Assembly (NCBI GenBank): GCA_000755425.1
Contig: BBMT01000007.1
Span: 62,001-126,000 of the forward strand
Source: Vibrio maritimus
GTDB lineage: Bacteria > Pseudomonadota > Gammaproteobacteria > Enterobacterales > Vibrionaceae
Length of the DNA stretch: 64,000 bases
Direction: 5' to 3'
Position numbers and translations under genes: made by a program. The notes beneath the pieces were generated by a model. It was not told where the DNA came from. It saw only the letters and a list, made by a program, of their open reading frames with translations, and made no database searches. Shown here in pieces: positions 30,982 to 40,075 of this stretch. Each line of letters begins with the position of its first letter. Position 1 is the first letter of the stretch.

Positions 30982-31374
30982 TCAGCAAGGCATCTTGTGA
31001 TTGCGCAATCGACACTTAGACAAAGATAAGCAGCCACAGCCAATACATTCGCCAAGCTCATCTCTGAGTTTAGTCATCAACCAAATCTTTTCATCTAGTA
31101 AGGCACGCCAATCTTGCCCCATCTGTTGCCATTCTTCCTGAGTCGGTGCTCGATTTAGCGGTAAACTGGATAGCGCCTGTTTGATTTCTTCCAAACTAAG
31201 CCCCAATTGTTGACCCGTTTTTATGACTGCTATTCGCCTCAGTACCGAACTGTCATACCGTCTTTGATTGCCTTGATTGCGCCAGCTGGTGATCATCCCT
31301 TTTTGCTCGTAAAAATGCAGCGCTGAAACGGCGACTTCCGCACGCTTTGCAACTTGTCCTACGGAAAGCTCCAT
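30982..31374 (-). CDS. soxR: Redox-sensitive MerR-family regulator SoxR
   Basis: 130 residues, intact, with AAGGAG five bases before the ATG. The N-terminal MerR winged helix (ELSVGQVAKRAEVAVSALHF) is followed by a dimerisation helix. The [2Fe-2S] ligand cluster CIGCGCLSLSKC (C-x2-C-x-C-x5-C) is complete. SoxR activates targets when its cluster is oxidised by redox-cycling drugs or superoxide. It is slightly shorter than E. coli SoxR (154) at the C-terminus. It is divergent from an MFS gene with a SoxR-type box between them, so the MFS pump is the probable target. No soxS is adjacent. Confidence 0.93.
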   Translation of the reverse strand: MELSVGQVAKRAEVAVSALHFYEQKGMITSWRNQGNQRRYDSSVLRRIAVIKTGQQLGLSLEEIKQALSSLPLNRAPTQEEWQQMGQDWRALLDEKIWLMTKLRDELGECIGCGCLSLSKCRLRNHKMPC

Positions 31375-31405
31375 AAATACTCCTTATCTTTTAGGTAATT
31401 ATAGC

Positions 31406-31436
31406 TTGACCTAAAGTTAAGTTGAGCTTTTAACCT
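31406..31436 (+). promoter_or_regulatory. SoxR box and promoter of the MFS gene
   Basis: CCTAAAGTTAAGTTGAGC at 31410-31427 differs at two positions from the E. coli soxS operator (CCTCAAGTTAACTTGAGG family). It lies between a -35 TTGACC (31406-31411) and a -10-like TAACCT (31431-31436) with the 19-bp spacer typical of MerR-family promoters. Orientation fits activation of the MFS gene. Confidence 0.75.
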
Positions 31437-31469
31437 TGAGATCAGTCACAAGGTTAGGGAAGAAACAGA

Positions 31470-32711
31470 ATGGAAAAGAATAGAAGACTACACCTACTAG
31501 GGTTGATGTTTGATGGTATCGCATCGGGAATGATGTTGATGGCGTTGCATGGTTCATTCTCAAACAGGGAAGCAACGGAACGTTTTTGGCTGTCGTGACC
31601 TTGGTCTGTACGATAATGTCATTTGTACTTACACCGTTTATTGCTACGGCAATAGACCGTTATCCCCGAAAGCGTATTTTAGCGCTGACCCAATTGATAC
31701 AACTGCTTGCAGCTAGCAGCGTCGTGATAGGAAGCACTGTGATTAGCAGTTCGTATTTAGGCAATGACCACAACACATTTTCAGTTTGGATACTCGCTTT
31801 TTGTTTAGTCGCGTTTTGGATCGCGAGCGATCTTGCATGGGCAACCAATGGTGCGTTTACTCAAGAGCTTTATGAACCAACCGAATATGGCCGTATCTCA
31901 AGTCAACAAGAGATCGTCATGCAGATCACGACGTTGAGTGCCGGCGGTATGGGCGTTTGGTTGCTGGAACTCTGGTCGATGGAGAAGTTTGCTCTGCTAA
32001 CTGCGCTCTTGTCTTTCCTCGCTATGATGTGTTTTGTCGCTATCCAGCATCGATCTGTTTCTTCTAAGCAGAAAAGGACGCTGTACCACCAGCAACTGCG
32101 TGAATCAGTGAGTATATTCCGCCAATCTCCACGATTCTTCGCTTTCATTGCATTATCGTGTGCGAGCTATCCGATGATGACATATTTGGCAAAATTGGTT
32201 CCCATTTACCTTTCAGAGAATCAACAATCTGGTGAGTGGTTTGCTTGGTGGCAGATAAACTACGGCGTAGGAGCATGATTTGTGGTCTGATGATCGTCAA
32301 AGTCATGAATAAAGTGAGCCATCAGCAGCTTATGTTGGTGAGTATGGCATCCATCAGCGTGCTGCTTTGTGTGATGACAATGACGCTGTCACCGTTATCC
32401 ATTGTGTTAGTGGCTCTGTTTATCGGAGTGTTTAACGCGACTAACCGTATTGCAAGAGTCAATAAACTCCATCATGAAGTCGACAACTCAGTAAGAGGCG
32501 AGTCGATGGTGGGATGAAGCTATTTACCACGGCATTGCAGAGCGCGAGCTACGTTGTTATCGCTTATCTAGCGCACTATCAACTTACAGAACTTGGTTTT
32601 GCAATTGGCGCTTTAGTGATTATGTGTGCGACATTGACGATGTGGCTGCTCAATCGCAAAAATGTGGTAAACCATGGTCAAGCTCGTTTTATTAAACCTG
32701 TATCTCGATAA
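31470..32711 (+). CDS. MFS transporter, probable SoxR target, three frameshifts
   Basis: About 414 residues after repair, inner-membrane, with around twelve hydrophobic segments. The ATG at 31470 follows AGGGA. The loop between helices 2 and 3 carries TAIDRYPRKRILALTQL, a form of the MFS motif A. One-base losses lie near 31549 (ALAWFILKQGS), 32271 (YGVGSMICG) and 32510 (near GMKLFTTAL). Homology to a defined drug exporter cannot be stated. The SoxR operator upstream suggests export of redox-active compounds or drugs (inference). Confidence 0.83.
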
Positions 32712-32716
32712 CGGCG

Positions 32717-33079
32717 CTATTGAGGCTTGGCAATGGGCTTTGGCAGCGGTTTGGCTGGCAGTGGTGTAGGGACGGGCTCAGTTGGCGTTTCTGGGCGGGT
32801 GATCTTAATGCTCTTAATGAAGCGGCTAAAGTAAAGCTCCTTTACCAGCTCATCACAGCGATCATGGGTGAGTCCTCGCTTTGATTGCTCGCTTCCTACT
32901 GCAACGATGGTTTGGTTGCTCGGACGATAGCCATTTGCTACTTCACAAAGTTCAATCGTGTCCATGTAGTTTGGATAAACATTTACGGGAGATGAGCGAA
33001 AACCTAATTGGTTCATTTGATAGGAGGAACAACCAGAAAGGGCAAGCGCCGCAATTGTGATGAGTGCTTTGTTTCGCAT
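32717..33079 (-). CDS. Small lipoprotein of unknown function
   Basis: 120 residues. A lipoprotein signal peptide with lipobox LSGC (Cys at about residue 17) predicts membrane anchoring. The middle has one Cys pair (CEVANGY, DRCDELV) and a short conserved-looking core. The tail is rich in Pro and Lys (PTPLPAKPLPKPIAKP), a linker-like composition that may reach into the peptidoglycan layer. I do not recognise a family. It converges with the MFS gene, leaving only 5 bp between them. Confidence 0.75.
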   Translation of the reverse strand: MRNKALITIAALALSGCSSYQMNQLGFRSSPVNVYPNYMDTIELCEVANGYRPSNQTIVAVGSEQSKRGLTHDRCDELVKELYFSRFIKSIKITRPETPTEPVPTPLPAKPLPKPIAKPQ

Positions 33080-33264
33080 TTTGAATCGTTTGCTGTGGAA
33101 GGGAGCGCTAATACTAGCGCCTATTTATGACAGATAAAGCGAAGTTTGAAACCTAGGTCACTTAGCAGCAAAAATTAACACTGCCCAGACATTTAACCAG
33201 TCTATACTGGTGCTCGCTTAGCAAATTTCCAGCAAATCCAACCAGATATTCAAGGAGAAACAGC

Positions 33265-34673
33265 ATGACGGAATCTATCAACGTAGATGTTGCAGTACTC
33301 GGTGGTGGACCCGGCGGATATACCGCAGCATTTCGAGCCGCTGACTTGGGCTTGTCAGTGTGTATTATTGAAAGTAGAGACACTTTAGGTGGCGTGTGTG
33401 TCAATGTGGGCTGTATCCCTTCCAAAGCGCTATTGCATGCGACATCACTGATTGAGCAAGCGAAACTGGGTCAGTCTATGGGGATAACCTTTGCCGAGCC
33501 CCAAATCGACCTCGGGGCGCTACGTGAGCACAAGCAATCAAAGATCAACGAACTCACCAAAGGCATTGCTGGCTTAGCAAAAGCACGCAAAGTGACGCGA
33601 CTTCAAGGGCAAGGGCAGTTTACCTCTACCAATACACTCACAGTCACAGGAGAGAGCGATCAAATTGTTGAGTTTAAGCACGCCATCATCGCAACGGGCT
33701 CGCACTCGATCTCACTGGCTATCGCGCCAAATGATCCGCGTATCTGGGATTCAACCGATGCTTTGGCAATGAAGTCTATTCCAGAGCGTTTGCTTATCGT
33801 AGGTGGCGGCATCATTGGACTTGAAATGGCACAAGTCTACGCAGCGCTTGGTTCGAACATAACGATAGTAGAAGCACAAGACCACATCATTCCAAGTGCG
33901 GATAAAGATTTAGTTCAACCTTTGCAACGTGCGACTAAGAAAACGTATCAAACGCTAACCAAAACTTTAGTGACCCAAATGGACGCTCAACCAGATGGTA
34001 TTCTAGTGTCATTTGAAGGAAAAAAAGCCCCAGAGCCTAGCTTTTTTGATGCAGTGCTGATTGCAGTAGGTCGAGCTCCTAATACTGACAGTCTTGGTTT
34101 AGAACAGCTTGGCGTTGAACTTGACGCGAAAGGGCGCGTTAAAGTTAACGACAGAATGCAAACCAATGTGGGTCATGTGTTTGCCATTGGCGATATTGTT
34201 GATGGGCCAATGCTTGCTCATAAAGCCACTCATGAAGGAAAAATTGCCGCTGAAAACATCGCTGGCTTAGATTCCACGTTCTGCCCAGCAGCGATACCTT
34301 CTGTCGCTTACACGCACCCAGAGCTTGCGTGGTCGGTTTAACCGAGACAGAGGCCAAAGAGCAAGGTGTGAAATACAGTGTGGGCAAAGTGCCTTGGTTG
34401 GTGAGCGGGCGTGCCCAGAGTGTCAATGCTACCAATGGTGTGACGAAAGCGCTGTTTGATGCGGAGACGGGGACACTTATCGGTGCAGGTATCTGCGGTG
34501 AAAACGCGGGTGAGTTGATTCACGAAGCCGCTGCTGTGCTTGAGTTAGGCGGACGAGCAAAAGATATTGCCCATACGGTTCATGCTCACCCTACGCTAGC
34601 AGAGACGTTTGCTTTTGCGGCTGAAGTTGTGGAAGGCTCTATGACGGATATGCTTCCAGCTAGAAAGAAATAA
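33265..34673 (+). CDS. lpdA: Dihydrolipoyl dehydrogenase, one frameshift
   Basis: About 470 residues after repair. A flavoprotein disulfide reductase that reoxidises lipoyl groups with NAD+. The FAD-binding GGGPGGYTAAF is at 12-22, the redox-active pair in GGVCVNVGCIPSKALLH at about 45-61, the NAD motif VGGGIIGLEMA at about 180, FAIGDIVDGPMLAHKA, and the C-terminal catalytic HAHPTLAE. A G lost near 34337 breaks AWVGLTE. It starts at 33265 after AAGGAG. No E1/E2 genes are adjacent, so it is a stand-alone extra copy; use by the glycine cleavage or another 2-oxoacid complex is possible. Confidence 0.9.
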
Positions 34674-34681
34674 TTAGAAAA

Positions 34682-34710
34682 GAGGGCGCAGAAGCGCCCT
34701 CACATTTTTT
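34682..34710 (+). terminator. Terminator after lpdA
   Basis: GAGGGCGC (34682-34689), loop AGAA, GCGCCCTC (34694-34701), then CACA and six T residues. It lies between convergent genes. Confidence 0.9.
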
Positions 34711-34718
34711 AGATCCGA

Positions 34719-35765
34719 TTAAGACGCACTGACGTTAAGAACAATCTTACCAATGTGGTTTTTTTCAACAAATTCAGTTTGAGCTTGTTTGATATCCGCA
34801 AGCTCAAATGTTTTGCCGACAAGTGGCTTAATCTGCTCCCCTTCAATGCGGCTGATTAGATTCGGGAACACTTCATCTTCGAGCCCTGTGCAGCCAAAGA
34901 ATGACAAATCCTTTAGGTACAGGGTACGAACATCAAGCTCAACCATAGGGCCACCGATCGCTCCGGAGACGGCGTAGCGTCCTTTTGGCGCCATGATTTC
35001 TAGAAGCTCAGGCCATTGTGGCCCCGCTACAAGATCAATCACCACATTAACACTGTTATTGCCTAGCGTTTCCACTAAGTTCTGACCGCGTGATACCGTC
35101 TTGTCCGCGCCAATCTCTAGCAGTGCCTCCGCTTTAGATTCGCTTGTGACAGCAATAACTGTTGCGCCTCGCGCTTTGGCCAACTGAATTGCTGCAGAGC
35201 CAACTCCACCAGAGGCACCGGTGACTAATACGACATCGCCAGAGGCAACATTTGCGCGTGTTAGCATGTTCTCAGCAGTGGAGTATGAACATGGAAATGA
35301 AGCAAGCTCAATGTCCGTGTAGCTTGAATTTACACTGTAAGCCTGACGAGCATCCACAGTAGTAAACTCCGCAAAACCGCCATCGCACTCAGAGCCAAAG
35401 TACCAGAAATGCTCTAGTCTTTGACCATCTACGTAACGCAGACAAGGGTCAATCAGTACGCGTTCGCCGATGCGACTAGCGTCGATATTAGAACCTACTG
35501 CGACGATATGACCACACACATCAGCACCTTGAATTCGAGGTAGCCCCAGTGCCTTACCATCCCAGCTTGCATCTTCACTGTCGTTGTCGCTTTTTGAGTA
35601 CCAACCGATACGCGTGTTGATATCGGTATTATTGACGCCAGCAGCGCTGACTTTAATTAAAACCTCATCGGCTTTTGGCGAGGGCCGCGGAATATCGCTG
35701 CGAAGTTCTAGCTGGTCTAGATCGCCATGACCAATCAGTTGTACGCCTGTCATTATCGTACTCAT
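34719..35765 (-). CDS. MDR-family (zinc-type alcohol dehydrogenase/quinone reductase) oxidoreductase
   Basis: 348 residues, intact. The N-terminal GroES-like fold has GVNNTDINTR and GADVCGHIVAVG. The nucleotide-binding motif VTGASGGVGSAAIQLAKARG is near residues 178-197. It is the second gene of an operon with the TetR regulator 14 bp upstream, so it is probably induced by the regulator's ligand, perhaps a reactive aldehyde or quinone (inference). Its coding sequence contains a near-parS2 palindrome with one mismatch at 35329-35341. Confidence 0.85.
   Translation of the reverse strand: MSTIMTGVQLIGHGDLDQLELRSDIPRPSPKADEVLIKVSAAGVNNTDINTRIGWYSKSDNDSEDASWDGKALGLPRIQGADVCGHIVAVGSNIDASRIGERVLIDPCLRYVDGQRLEHFWYFGSECDGGFAEFTTVDARQAYSVNSSYTDIELASFPCSYSTAENMLTRANVASGDVVLVTGASGGVGSAAIQLAKARGATVIAVTSESKAEALLEIGADKTVSRGQNLVETLGNNSVNVVIDLVAGPQWPELLEIMAPKGRYAVSGAIGGPMVELDVRTLYLKDLSFFGCTGLEDEVFPNLISRIEGEQIKPLVGKTFELADIKQAQTEFVEKNHIGKIVLNVSAS
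35329..35341. other. Degenerate parS2 site inside a CDS
   Basis: TTTACACTGTAAG matches the 13-bp parS2 core at 12 positions. It may bind ParB2 weakly or be chance. Confidence 0.4.
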
Positions 35766-35779
35766 AGGTGGTTTCCTTC

Positions 35780-36307
35780 TTAGTAGCTTGTCGATTTGGT
35801 GGTAAACAAAGTAGTGATTGCTACTTTGGCAGCGGCAATCGCCGATTCACCTAAAATGGGATAAGCGGTGGTTGTTCCCTCATGCAGAACAAATAGAGCA
35901 TTAGAAAGATCTTCTCGTCCACTCACTTTGGCAAGAGAGTCGATAACCTGTTGTTTGTGTTTTTCAACTGTCGAATTTATCTCCACGTTGTCAGGAAAAG
36001 CCGCAAGCGCGTTGACCGACAGGCATCCTTTTGGCGCGTACTCTTTCATCCAGCTACCAAGAACGTCAAACGCTGAAAGGGTGGCATCTAGCCCACTTTG
36101 CTGTGCGCACTGCTCTAACAGTGCGATGTAGCGTTGATGTCGATGGTTAAGTGCGCCAACGACCATACTTTCTTTGGAAGGGAAGTACTTGTATAGAGTG
36201 CGCATGCTTACGCCAGACAGCGCTTTTAGCTCAGCGACACTCGGCTCTGCGAATCCTTTTTGTGCGAAAGCCTGCTCGAGATTTTGGGCTATTTGCTGTT
36301 GTGTCAT
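35780..36307 (-). CDS. TetR-family repressor
   Basis: 175 residues, intact. The N-terminal helix-turn-helix reads PSVAELKALSGVSMRTLYKYFPSKESM (about residues 22-48), the TetR signature. The C-terminal domain is the ligand pocket. It is first gene in an operon with the MDR oxidoreductase. Two copies of a palindromic operator sit just upstream of the start codon, so it very likely represses its own operon. The ligand is unknown. Confidence 0.9.
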   Translation of the reverse strand: MTQQQIAQNLEQAFAQKGFAEPSVAELKALSGVSMRTLYKYFPSKESMVVGALNHRHQRYIALLEQCAQQSGLDATLSAFDVLGSWMKEYAPKGCLSVNALAAFPDNVEINSTVEKHKQQVIDSLAKVSGREDLSNALFVLHEGTTTAYPILGESAIAAAKVAITTLFTTKSTSY

Positions 36308-36319
36308 AACGTCATTCCA

Positions 36320-36366
36320 GAAGTAGAAGGTTTGTTCTACTAACAGGGTAGAACAAACCTTCTACT
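36320..36366. promoter_or_regulatory. Paired operator palindromes of the TetR regulator
   Basis: Two copies of GTAGAA-N6-TTCTAC (36322-36339 and 36347-36364) are 25 bp apart and also form one perfect 20-bp inverted repeat with a 7-bp centre. They begin 13 bp upstream of the TetR start. Confidence 0.85.
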
Positions 36367-36376
36367 TTCGTCAATG

Positions 36377-36401
36377 ACAAAAAAAGCCCCTAATGGGGCT
36401 T
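36377..36401 (-). terminator. Terminator of the GH4/PTS operon
   Basis: AAAGCCCC (36382-36389), loop TAAT, GGGGCTTT (36394-36401), with a T run on the minus strand. It lies downstream of the Gfo/Idh/MocA gene. Confidence 0.88.
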
Positions 36402-36429
36402 TGCAAAAACTGTTCGGGGGTAGGAGCAG

Positions 36430-37419
36430 TTATTTAGAGTCACAAGAGAAGGCGATCCCAGCACTTAATCGCGCTTGCTCAATAACGTTCATCACAGAAA
36501 CCGAATGGTTTAGGTGTTGATAGCATTGCTCAAGATCTTGTTCTCGGAACAGACGTTCGAAGCTTTGGAACTCTTCGACCATGTGATTATCATGATCGGC
36601 TTCATCAAACGTTTCGGTGTGCCCGCCACACACAAACGTGACACTTGGACAGAAGTTTGTCGCTCCTTCAACCTTAATGTAGCCTTTCTCACCCTGAATA
36701 ATGGCAAAATTTGGGCTGGTTGAGTCTTTTGCTGCTGCACATGATGCGATGAAACTTGGGTATTGAAGGGTGCAAATACCCGATGTATCGATGCCGTTGT
36801 GCCCACGATTCGCTAGGTAGTGCACGTCGTTTGGCGTGCCAAACAGTCCCATCACGAAATGAATGTTGTAGACATTCAAATCGTACAGCGCACCACCTGA
36901 TAACTCAGGACTAAAAGCAGGAAGGACATTGCCGTCTTTGTACTGAGGGTAGCGACTTGAAAACTGGGAGAAATTACACTGTACCAGTTTAATATCGCCA
37001 AGCTCACCGATTTTGTCTTGGATATATCGATAGTTTCTAAAGTGCAGCAGTGTGATGGCTTCAAACAGATACAGGCGCTTCTCCACAGCCATGCTCGCTA
37101 ACTCTCTGCTTTCACTCGCTAACGACGTAAAAGGCTTCTCACAGATAACGTTCTTGTTTGCTTCAAGCGCCTTTTTAGTGAACGCATAATGCAGACTATT
37201 GATGATACCTACATACACAGCATCAATTGACTCGTCAGCTAAGAAGCCATCGTAATCGGTGTATACCGTCTCAATAGCGTATTTCTCAGCGAGCTCTTCT
37301 GCAATCTGGCGTTCTTTTTCAAGAACACAGATCGCAGATACAGTAATTTCATCAATCTTATGAAGTGCTTCTAAACAAACTTTTACGATGCCACCAGCAC
37401 CCACGATTCCAAGTTTCAT
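36430..37419 (-). CDS. Gfo/Idh/MocA-family oxidoreductase
   Basis: About 329 residues from the ATG complementary to 37417-37419 (an ATG one codon earlier at 37422 is equally possible; AGGAG lies upstream). The N-terminal Rossmann motif is KLGIVGAGGI. The family motif NVICEKPFTS is near residue 95, containing the EKP lysine, and GGALYDLNVYNIHF is in the substrate domain near 165. Such enzymes oxidise or epimerise sugars and sugar derivatives with NAD(P). It is the last gene of the GH4-PTS-dehydrogenase operon, 14 bp after the zinc dehydrogenase, so it probably acts on the imported sugar or its aglycone. The frame is intact. Confidence 0.85.
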   Translation of the reverse strand: MKLGIVGAGGIVKVCLEALHKIDEITVSAICVLEKERQIAEELAEKYAIETVYTDYDGFLADESIDAVYVGIINSLHYAFTKKALEANKNVICEKPFTSLASESRELASMAVEKRLYLFEAITLLHFRNYRYIQDKIGELGDIKLVQCNFSQFSSRYPQYKDGNVLPAFSPELSGGALYDLNVYNIHFVMGLFGTPNDVHYLANRGHNGIDTSGICTLQYPSFIASCAAAKDSTSPNFAIIQGEKGYIKVEGATNFCPSVTFVCGGHTETFDEADHDNHMVEEFQSFERLFREQDLEQCYQHLNHSVSVMNVIEQARLSAGIAFSCDSK

Positions 37420-37432
37420 CATCGCTCTCCTG

Positions 37433-38452
37433 TTACAGCTGAGTCCAGTCGAATGCGACGCACTTGTAGTTGTCACGATCTTCCATCAAGCCTTGGTAGC
37501 CTTGCATTGCATCACGCGGAGAGAGGATATGGCTGATGTAGTCTTCCGCTTTCAAACGACCATCTTTCAGACAATCGACGATGTACTGCATATTACGCTC
37601 TACGCACATACGTGAGCCTTCTTGCTCGTAAAATGGATACAAACCATTGTAAGCACCCTTAACAGTCAGCATGCGCATGTGAATGCGATTAAGAATGGCG
37701 GTAACATTACCTTGATGCTCGGCACGTGGAGAGCCGCTCAAAATCACCTGGCCATTGAATGCAGCACAATTGACCGCTGTTTCGATAGCAGGTGATACGC
37801 CAGCGACATCGATGGCAATATCAACGCCACGACCATTTGTTAACGCCATAACTTCAGACTCTTGATGCTCTGGTGCACAGCTCACAACGTGCTGAATGCC
37901 GATTCTTTTTGCGTCGTCTGTGCGAGAAGCAACAGGGTCAATGGCAATGACTTTGGCACCGGCAAGTTGCAGAAGCTTCGCGGTGATAAGACCGATAGTG
38001 CCGAGGCCAAATACGGCCGCTGTGTCACCAAGTTTGACGTCAGCGATAGCGACGCCATTCATCGAGATAGAGGCTAGGTAGACCAGTGCCGCTTGCTCTA
38101 AAGTCAGCTCTGGATCGACTTTGAGGATAAGTTCTAGATTGCGTCCGTTGTGCTCGAAACGTTGGAACTGTTTGTGCGGGCCGTTGAACATTACTCGGTC
38201 ACCCACTTCGATGCCAGGTAATTCATTGCCTTTTTCAACCACTTCGCCGACGGAAATATAGCCAGTGTAAAGTGGGTACTCGACACCTTTTTTAATACCA
38301 TAAACGCGAGACAGTTCGGTACCGGCACTAATTAGTGACATCTCATTTTTAATGATGGCTTCATTTGATTTTAGATTAGAGTCATCAAGCTGTTCATTTA
38401 ATAGTTGTACGTCTTTTAAGCCAACAAGCTTTACGTTATATGTATCTCTCAT
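37433..38452 (-). CDS. Zinc-type MDR dehydrogenase (sugar/polyol dehydrogenase-like)
   Basis: 339 residues, intact. GroES-like N-domain (IEVGDRVMF) and nucleotide motif GDTAAVFGLGTIGLITAKLLQ near residues 145-165. The usual catalytic-zinc cysteine of the N-domain appears as ISAGTELSRVYG, so the typical zinc-binding Cys/His set is not complete, as in some threonine/sorbitol-dehydrogenase-like branches with Ser. It is third gene of the operon, 64 bp after the PTS gene. It may work in sequence with the following Gfo/Idh/MocA enzyme. Confidence 0.82.
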   Translation of the reverse strand: MRDTYNVKLVGLKDVQLLNEQLDDSNLKSNEAIIKNEMSLISAGTELSRVYGIKKGVEYPLYTGYISVGEVVEKGNELPGIEVGDRVMFNGPHKQFQRFEHNGRNLELILKVDPELTLEQAALVYLASISMNGVAIADVKLGDTAAVFGLGTIGLITAKLLQLAGAKVIAIDPVASRTDDAKRIGIQHVVSCAPEHQESEVMALTNGRGVDIAIDVAGVSPAIETAVNCAAFNGQVILSGSPRAEHQGNVTAILNRIHMRMLTVKGAYNGLYPFYEQEGSRMCVERNMQYIVDCLKDGRLKAEDYISHILSPRDAMQGYQGLMEDRDNYKCVAFDWTQL

Positions 38453-38516
38453 AACTTACCTCAAAAAATTCAATCTATATAAGGGAGGAGGGTATCCTCC
38501 CTGAAATTTGGATGGT

Positions 38517-40058
38517 CTAGGCTTCTAAACCTAATGCGTCACACATTTTTTCTTTATAGGTTTCTACGTGCATGCCAATGATTATTTGAACATTATTGCC
38601 ATTAACAACGACGCCAGTTTGTTTACCTTTCTCTATTTCTAACTTATTAATTAACTCTGGGTTTTTAACTTGAACACGTAATCGAGTAAAACAGTTGCCA
38701 ACGGTTTCGATATTTTCCTGTCCACCCAATCCAGAAATAAAGTGTTTCACATCTGAATTGTCGCTGACGGCACTTTTAATTACGTCCTCGTTGGAAACTT
38801 CTTGGTCTTGGAATATGTCTATATTTCTCTTCTTAATGATCCATACTGTTGGCAAATACCATAGTGGCATCATCAAAATACCGATTAATACAGTGAAGTG
38901 AGCCTTAGTTAAACTTAACGGCATCGCTATATTGGTAATAATCAGGTCAATAATACCGTTTGGCATATAAGTGCTAACACCAAGCATGTAAGTAATACTG
39001 TCTGCAATACCGCCAACAAGTCCGTAGATAAACCAAATTGATGGTGCAATAAAGATGTATAGGAAGTGCAGTGGCTCAAGAATGCCCGTACCTACCGCTA
39101 CCGCTAAGCTCGGAATAATGATGCTCTTAGCGTAGGCTTTCTTCTCTTTGGATGCCGTGCGGATAAACGCAGCCGCGATAGCCAGAGAACCAAACACCTT
39201 GGTCAGACCGAAGCTCACATACTTAATCGATGGATCTAGCTCAGTGATCTCATTCATATGCGACATCTCAGCAAGGAAGATGGTCTGCGCACCATGAATC
39301 ACTTCGCCGCCAACCTCTGCAGTACCACCTAAAGGCGTGTAGAAGAAGGACATCCATAACGGGTGATGAAGACCTGTTGGGATTAGCCAGAAGTTCCATG
39401 CGGTGTAGTTAAAGATACCGAACACACCTGAAGTCTCAATCAACGAAGCTAAGTTGTTGATCATATTGTTCATCGGTGGCCAGAAGTAACATGCAGAGAT
39501 AGCAAGTACAGCGGTAATTGGAATCATTAGAATAAATACAAAGCGAGATCCTTCATAGATTCTAAAATAAGCACCAAACGTCAAACCTTGATATTTATTA
39601 TGCAACCAACCTACTAAGATACCCATTAGCATGCCAAGAATAACGCCCATGTCGACAACTTGGAAGCCGAGCACCATCGCTTGACCAGTACCGTATAAAC
39701 CAGCAATGCCTTCTTCTGCTAACATATTGTTATTAGTCAGATAAGTATTGTTGGCAACCAAAAAGAATAGGAATGATATAAGTGCCGTTATAGCAGCATC
39801 GACCTTTTTCTTTTGTGCAAGTGCTGCTGCTAATCCCATACAGAATATAATTGGGAGATTGCCAAGCATCCCAAACATCATTGACATAATCATGTCGCCG
39901 ATAGAAATAATGAAGCTAGGCATAAACTCCATTCTCATAATTGCCGCAACAGCCATTGCTGTACCCATTACGGCAATAAAAAGAATAACCTGTATCGCTG
40001 CTCTGGAGAACTTTTGCGTCGCCTCCTTGGCATTGTGTCGTAGGGCAGAGGTATTCAT
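38517..40058 (-). CDS. PTS glucoside permease, EIICB fusion
   Basis: 513 residues, intact. The N-terminal EIIC membrane domain (about 1-410) carries the family segment FWLIPTGLHHPLWMSFFYTP and the GILEPLHFLYIFIAP glutamate loop. The C-terminal EIIB domain (about 435-513) has the phosphorylated cysteine in ETVGNCFTRLRV. There is no EIIA domain, so it must use EIIA-Glc encoded elsewhere. The neighbour GH4 gene with an alpha-type motif suggests import and phosphorylation of alpha-glucosides such as maltose-type disaccharides; this is inference. AAGGA precedes the ATG; 17 bp separates it from the GH4 gene. Confidence 0.88.
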   Translation of the reverse strand: MNTSALRHNAKEATQKFSRAAIQVILFIAVMGTAMAVAAIMRMEFMPSFIISIGDMIMSMMFGMLGNLPIIFCMGLAAALAQKKKVDAAITALISFLFFLVANNTYLTNNNMLAEEGIAGLYGTGQAMVLGFQVVDMGVILGMLMGILVGWLHNKYQGLTFGAYFRIYEGSRFVFILMIPITAVLAISACYFWPPMNNMINNLASLIETSGVFGIFNYTAWNFWLIPTGLHHPLWMSFFYTPLGGTAEVGGEVIHGAQTIFLAEMSHMNEITELDPSIKYVSFGLTKVFGSLAIAAAFIRTASKEKKAYAKSIIIPSLAVAVGTGILEPLHFLYIFIAPSIWFIYGLVGGIADSITYMLGVSTYMPNGIIDLIITNIAMPLSLTKAHFTVLIGILMMPLWYLPTVWIIKKRNIDIFQDQEVSNEDVIKSAVSDNSDVKHFISGLGGQENIETVGNCFTRLRVQVKNPELINKLEIEKGKQTGVVVNGNNVQIIIGMHVETYKEKMCDALGLEA

Positions 40059-40075
40059 TTTATTATCCTTGTTAC

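Noticed and set aside
36971..36984. Possible parS2 site AATTACACTGTACC
   Set aside because: Several mismatches in both arms of the palindrome; counted as chance.
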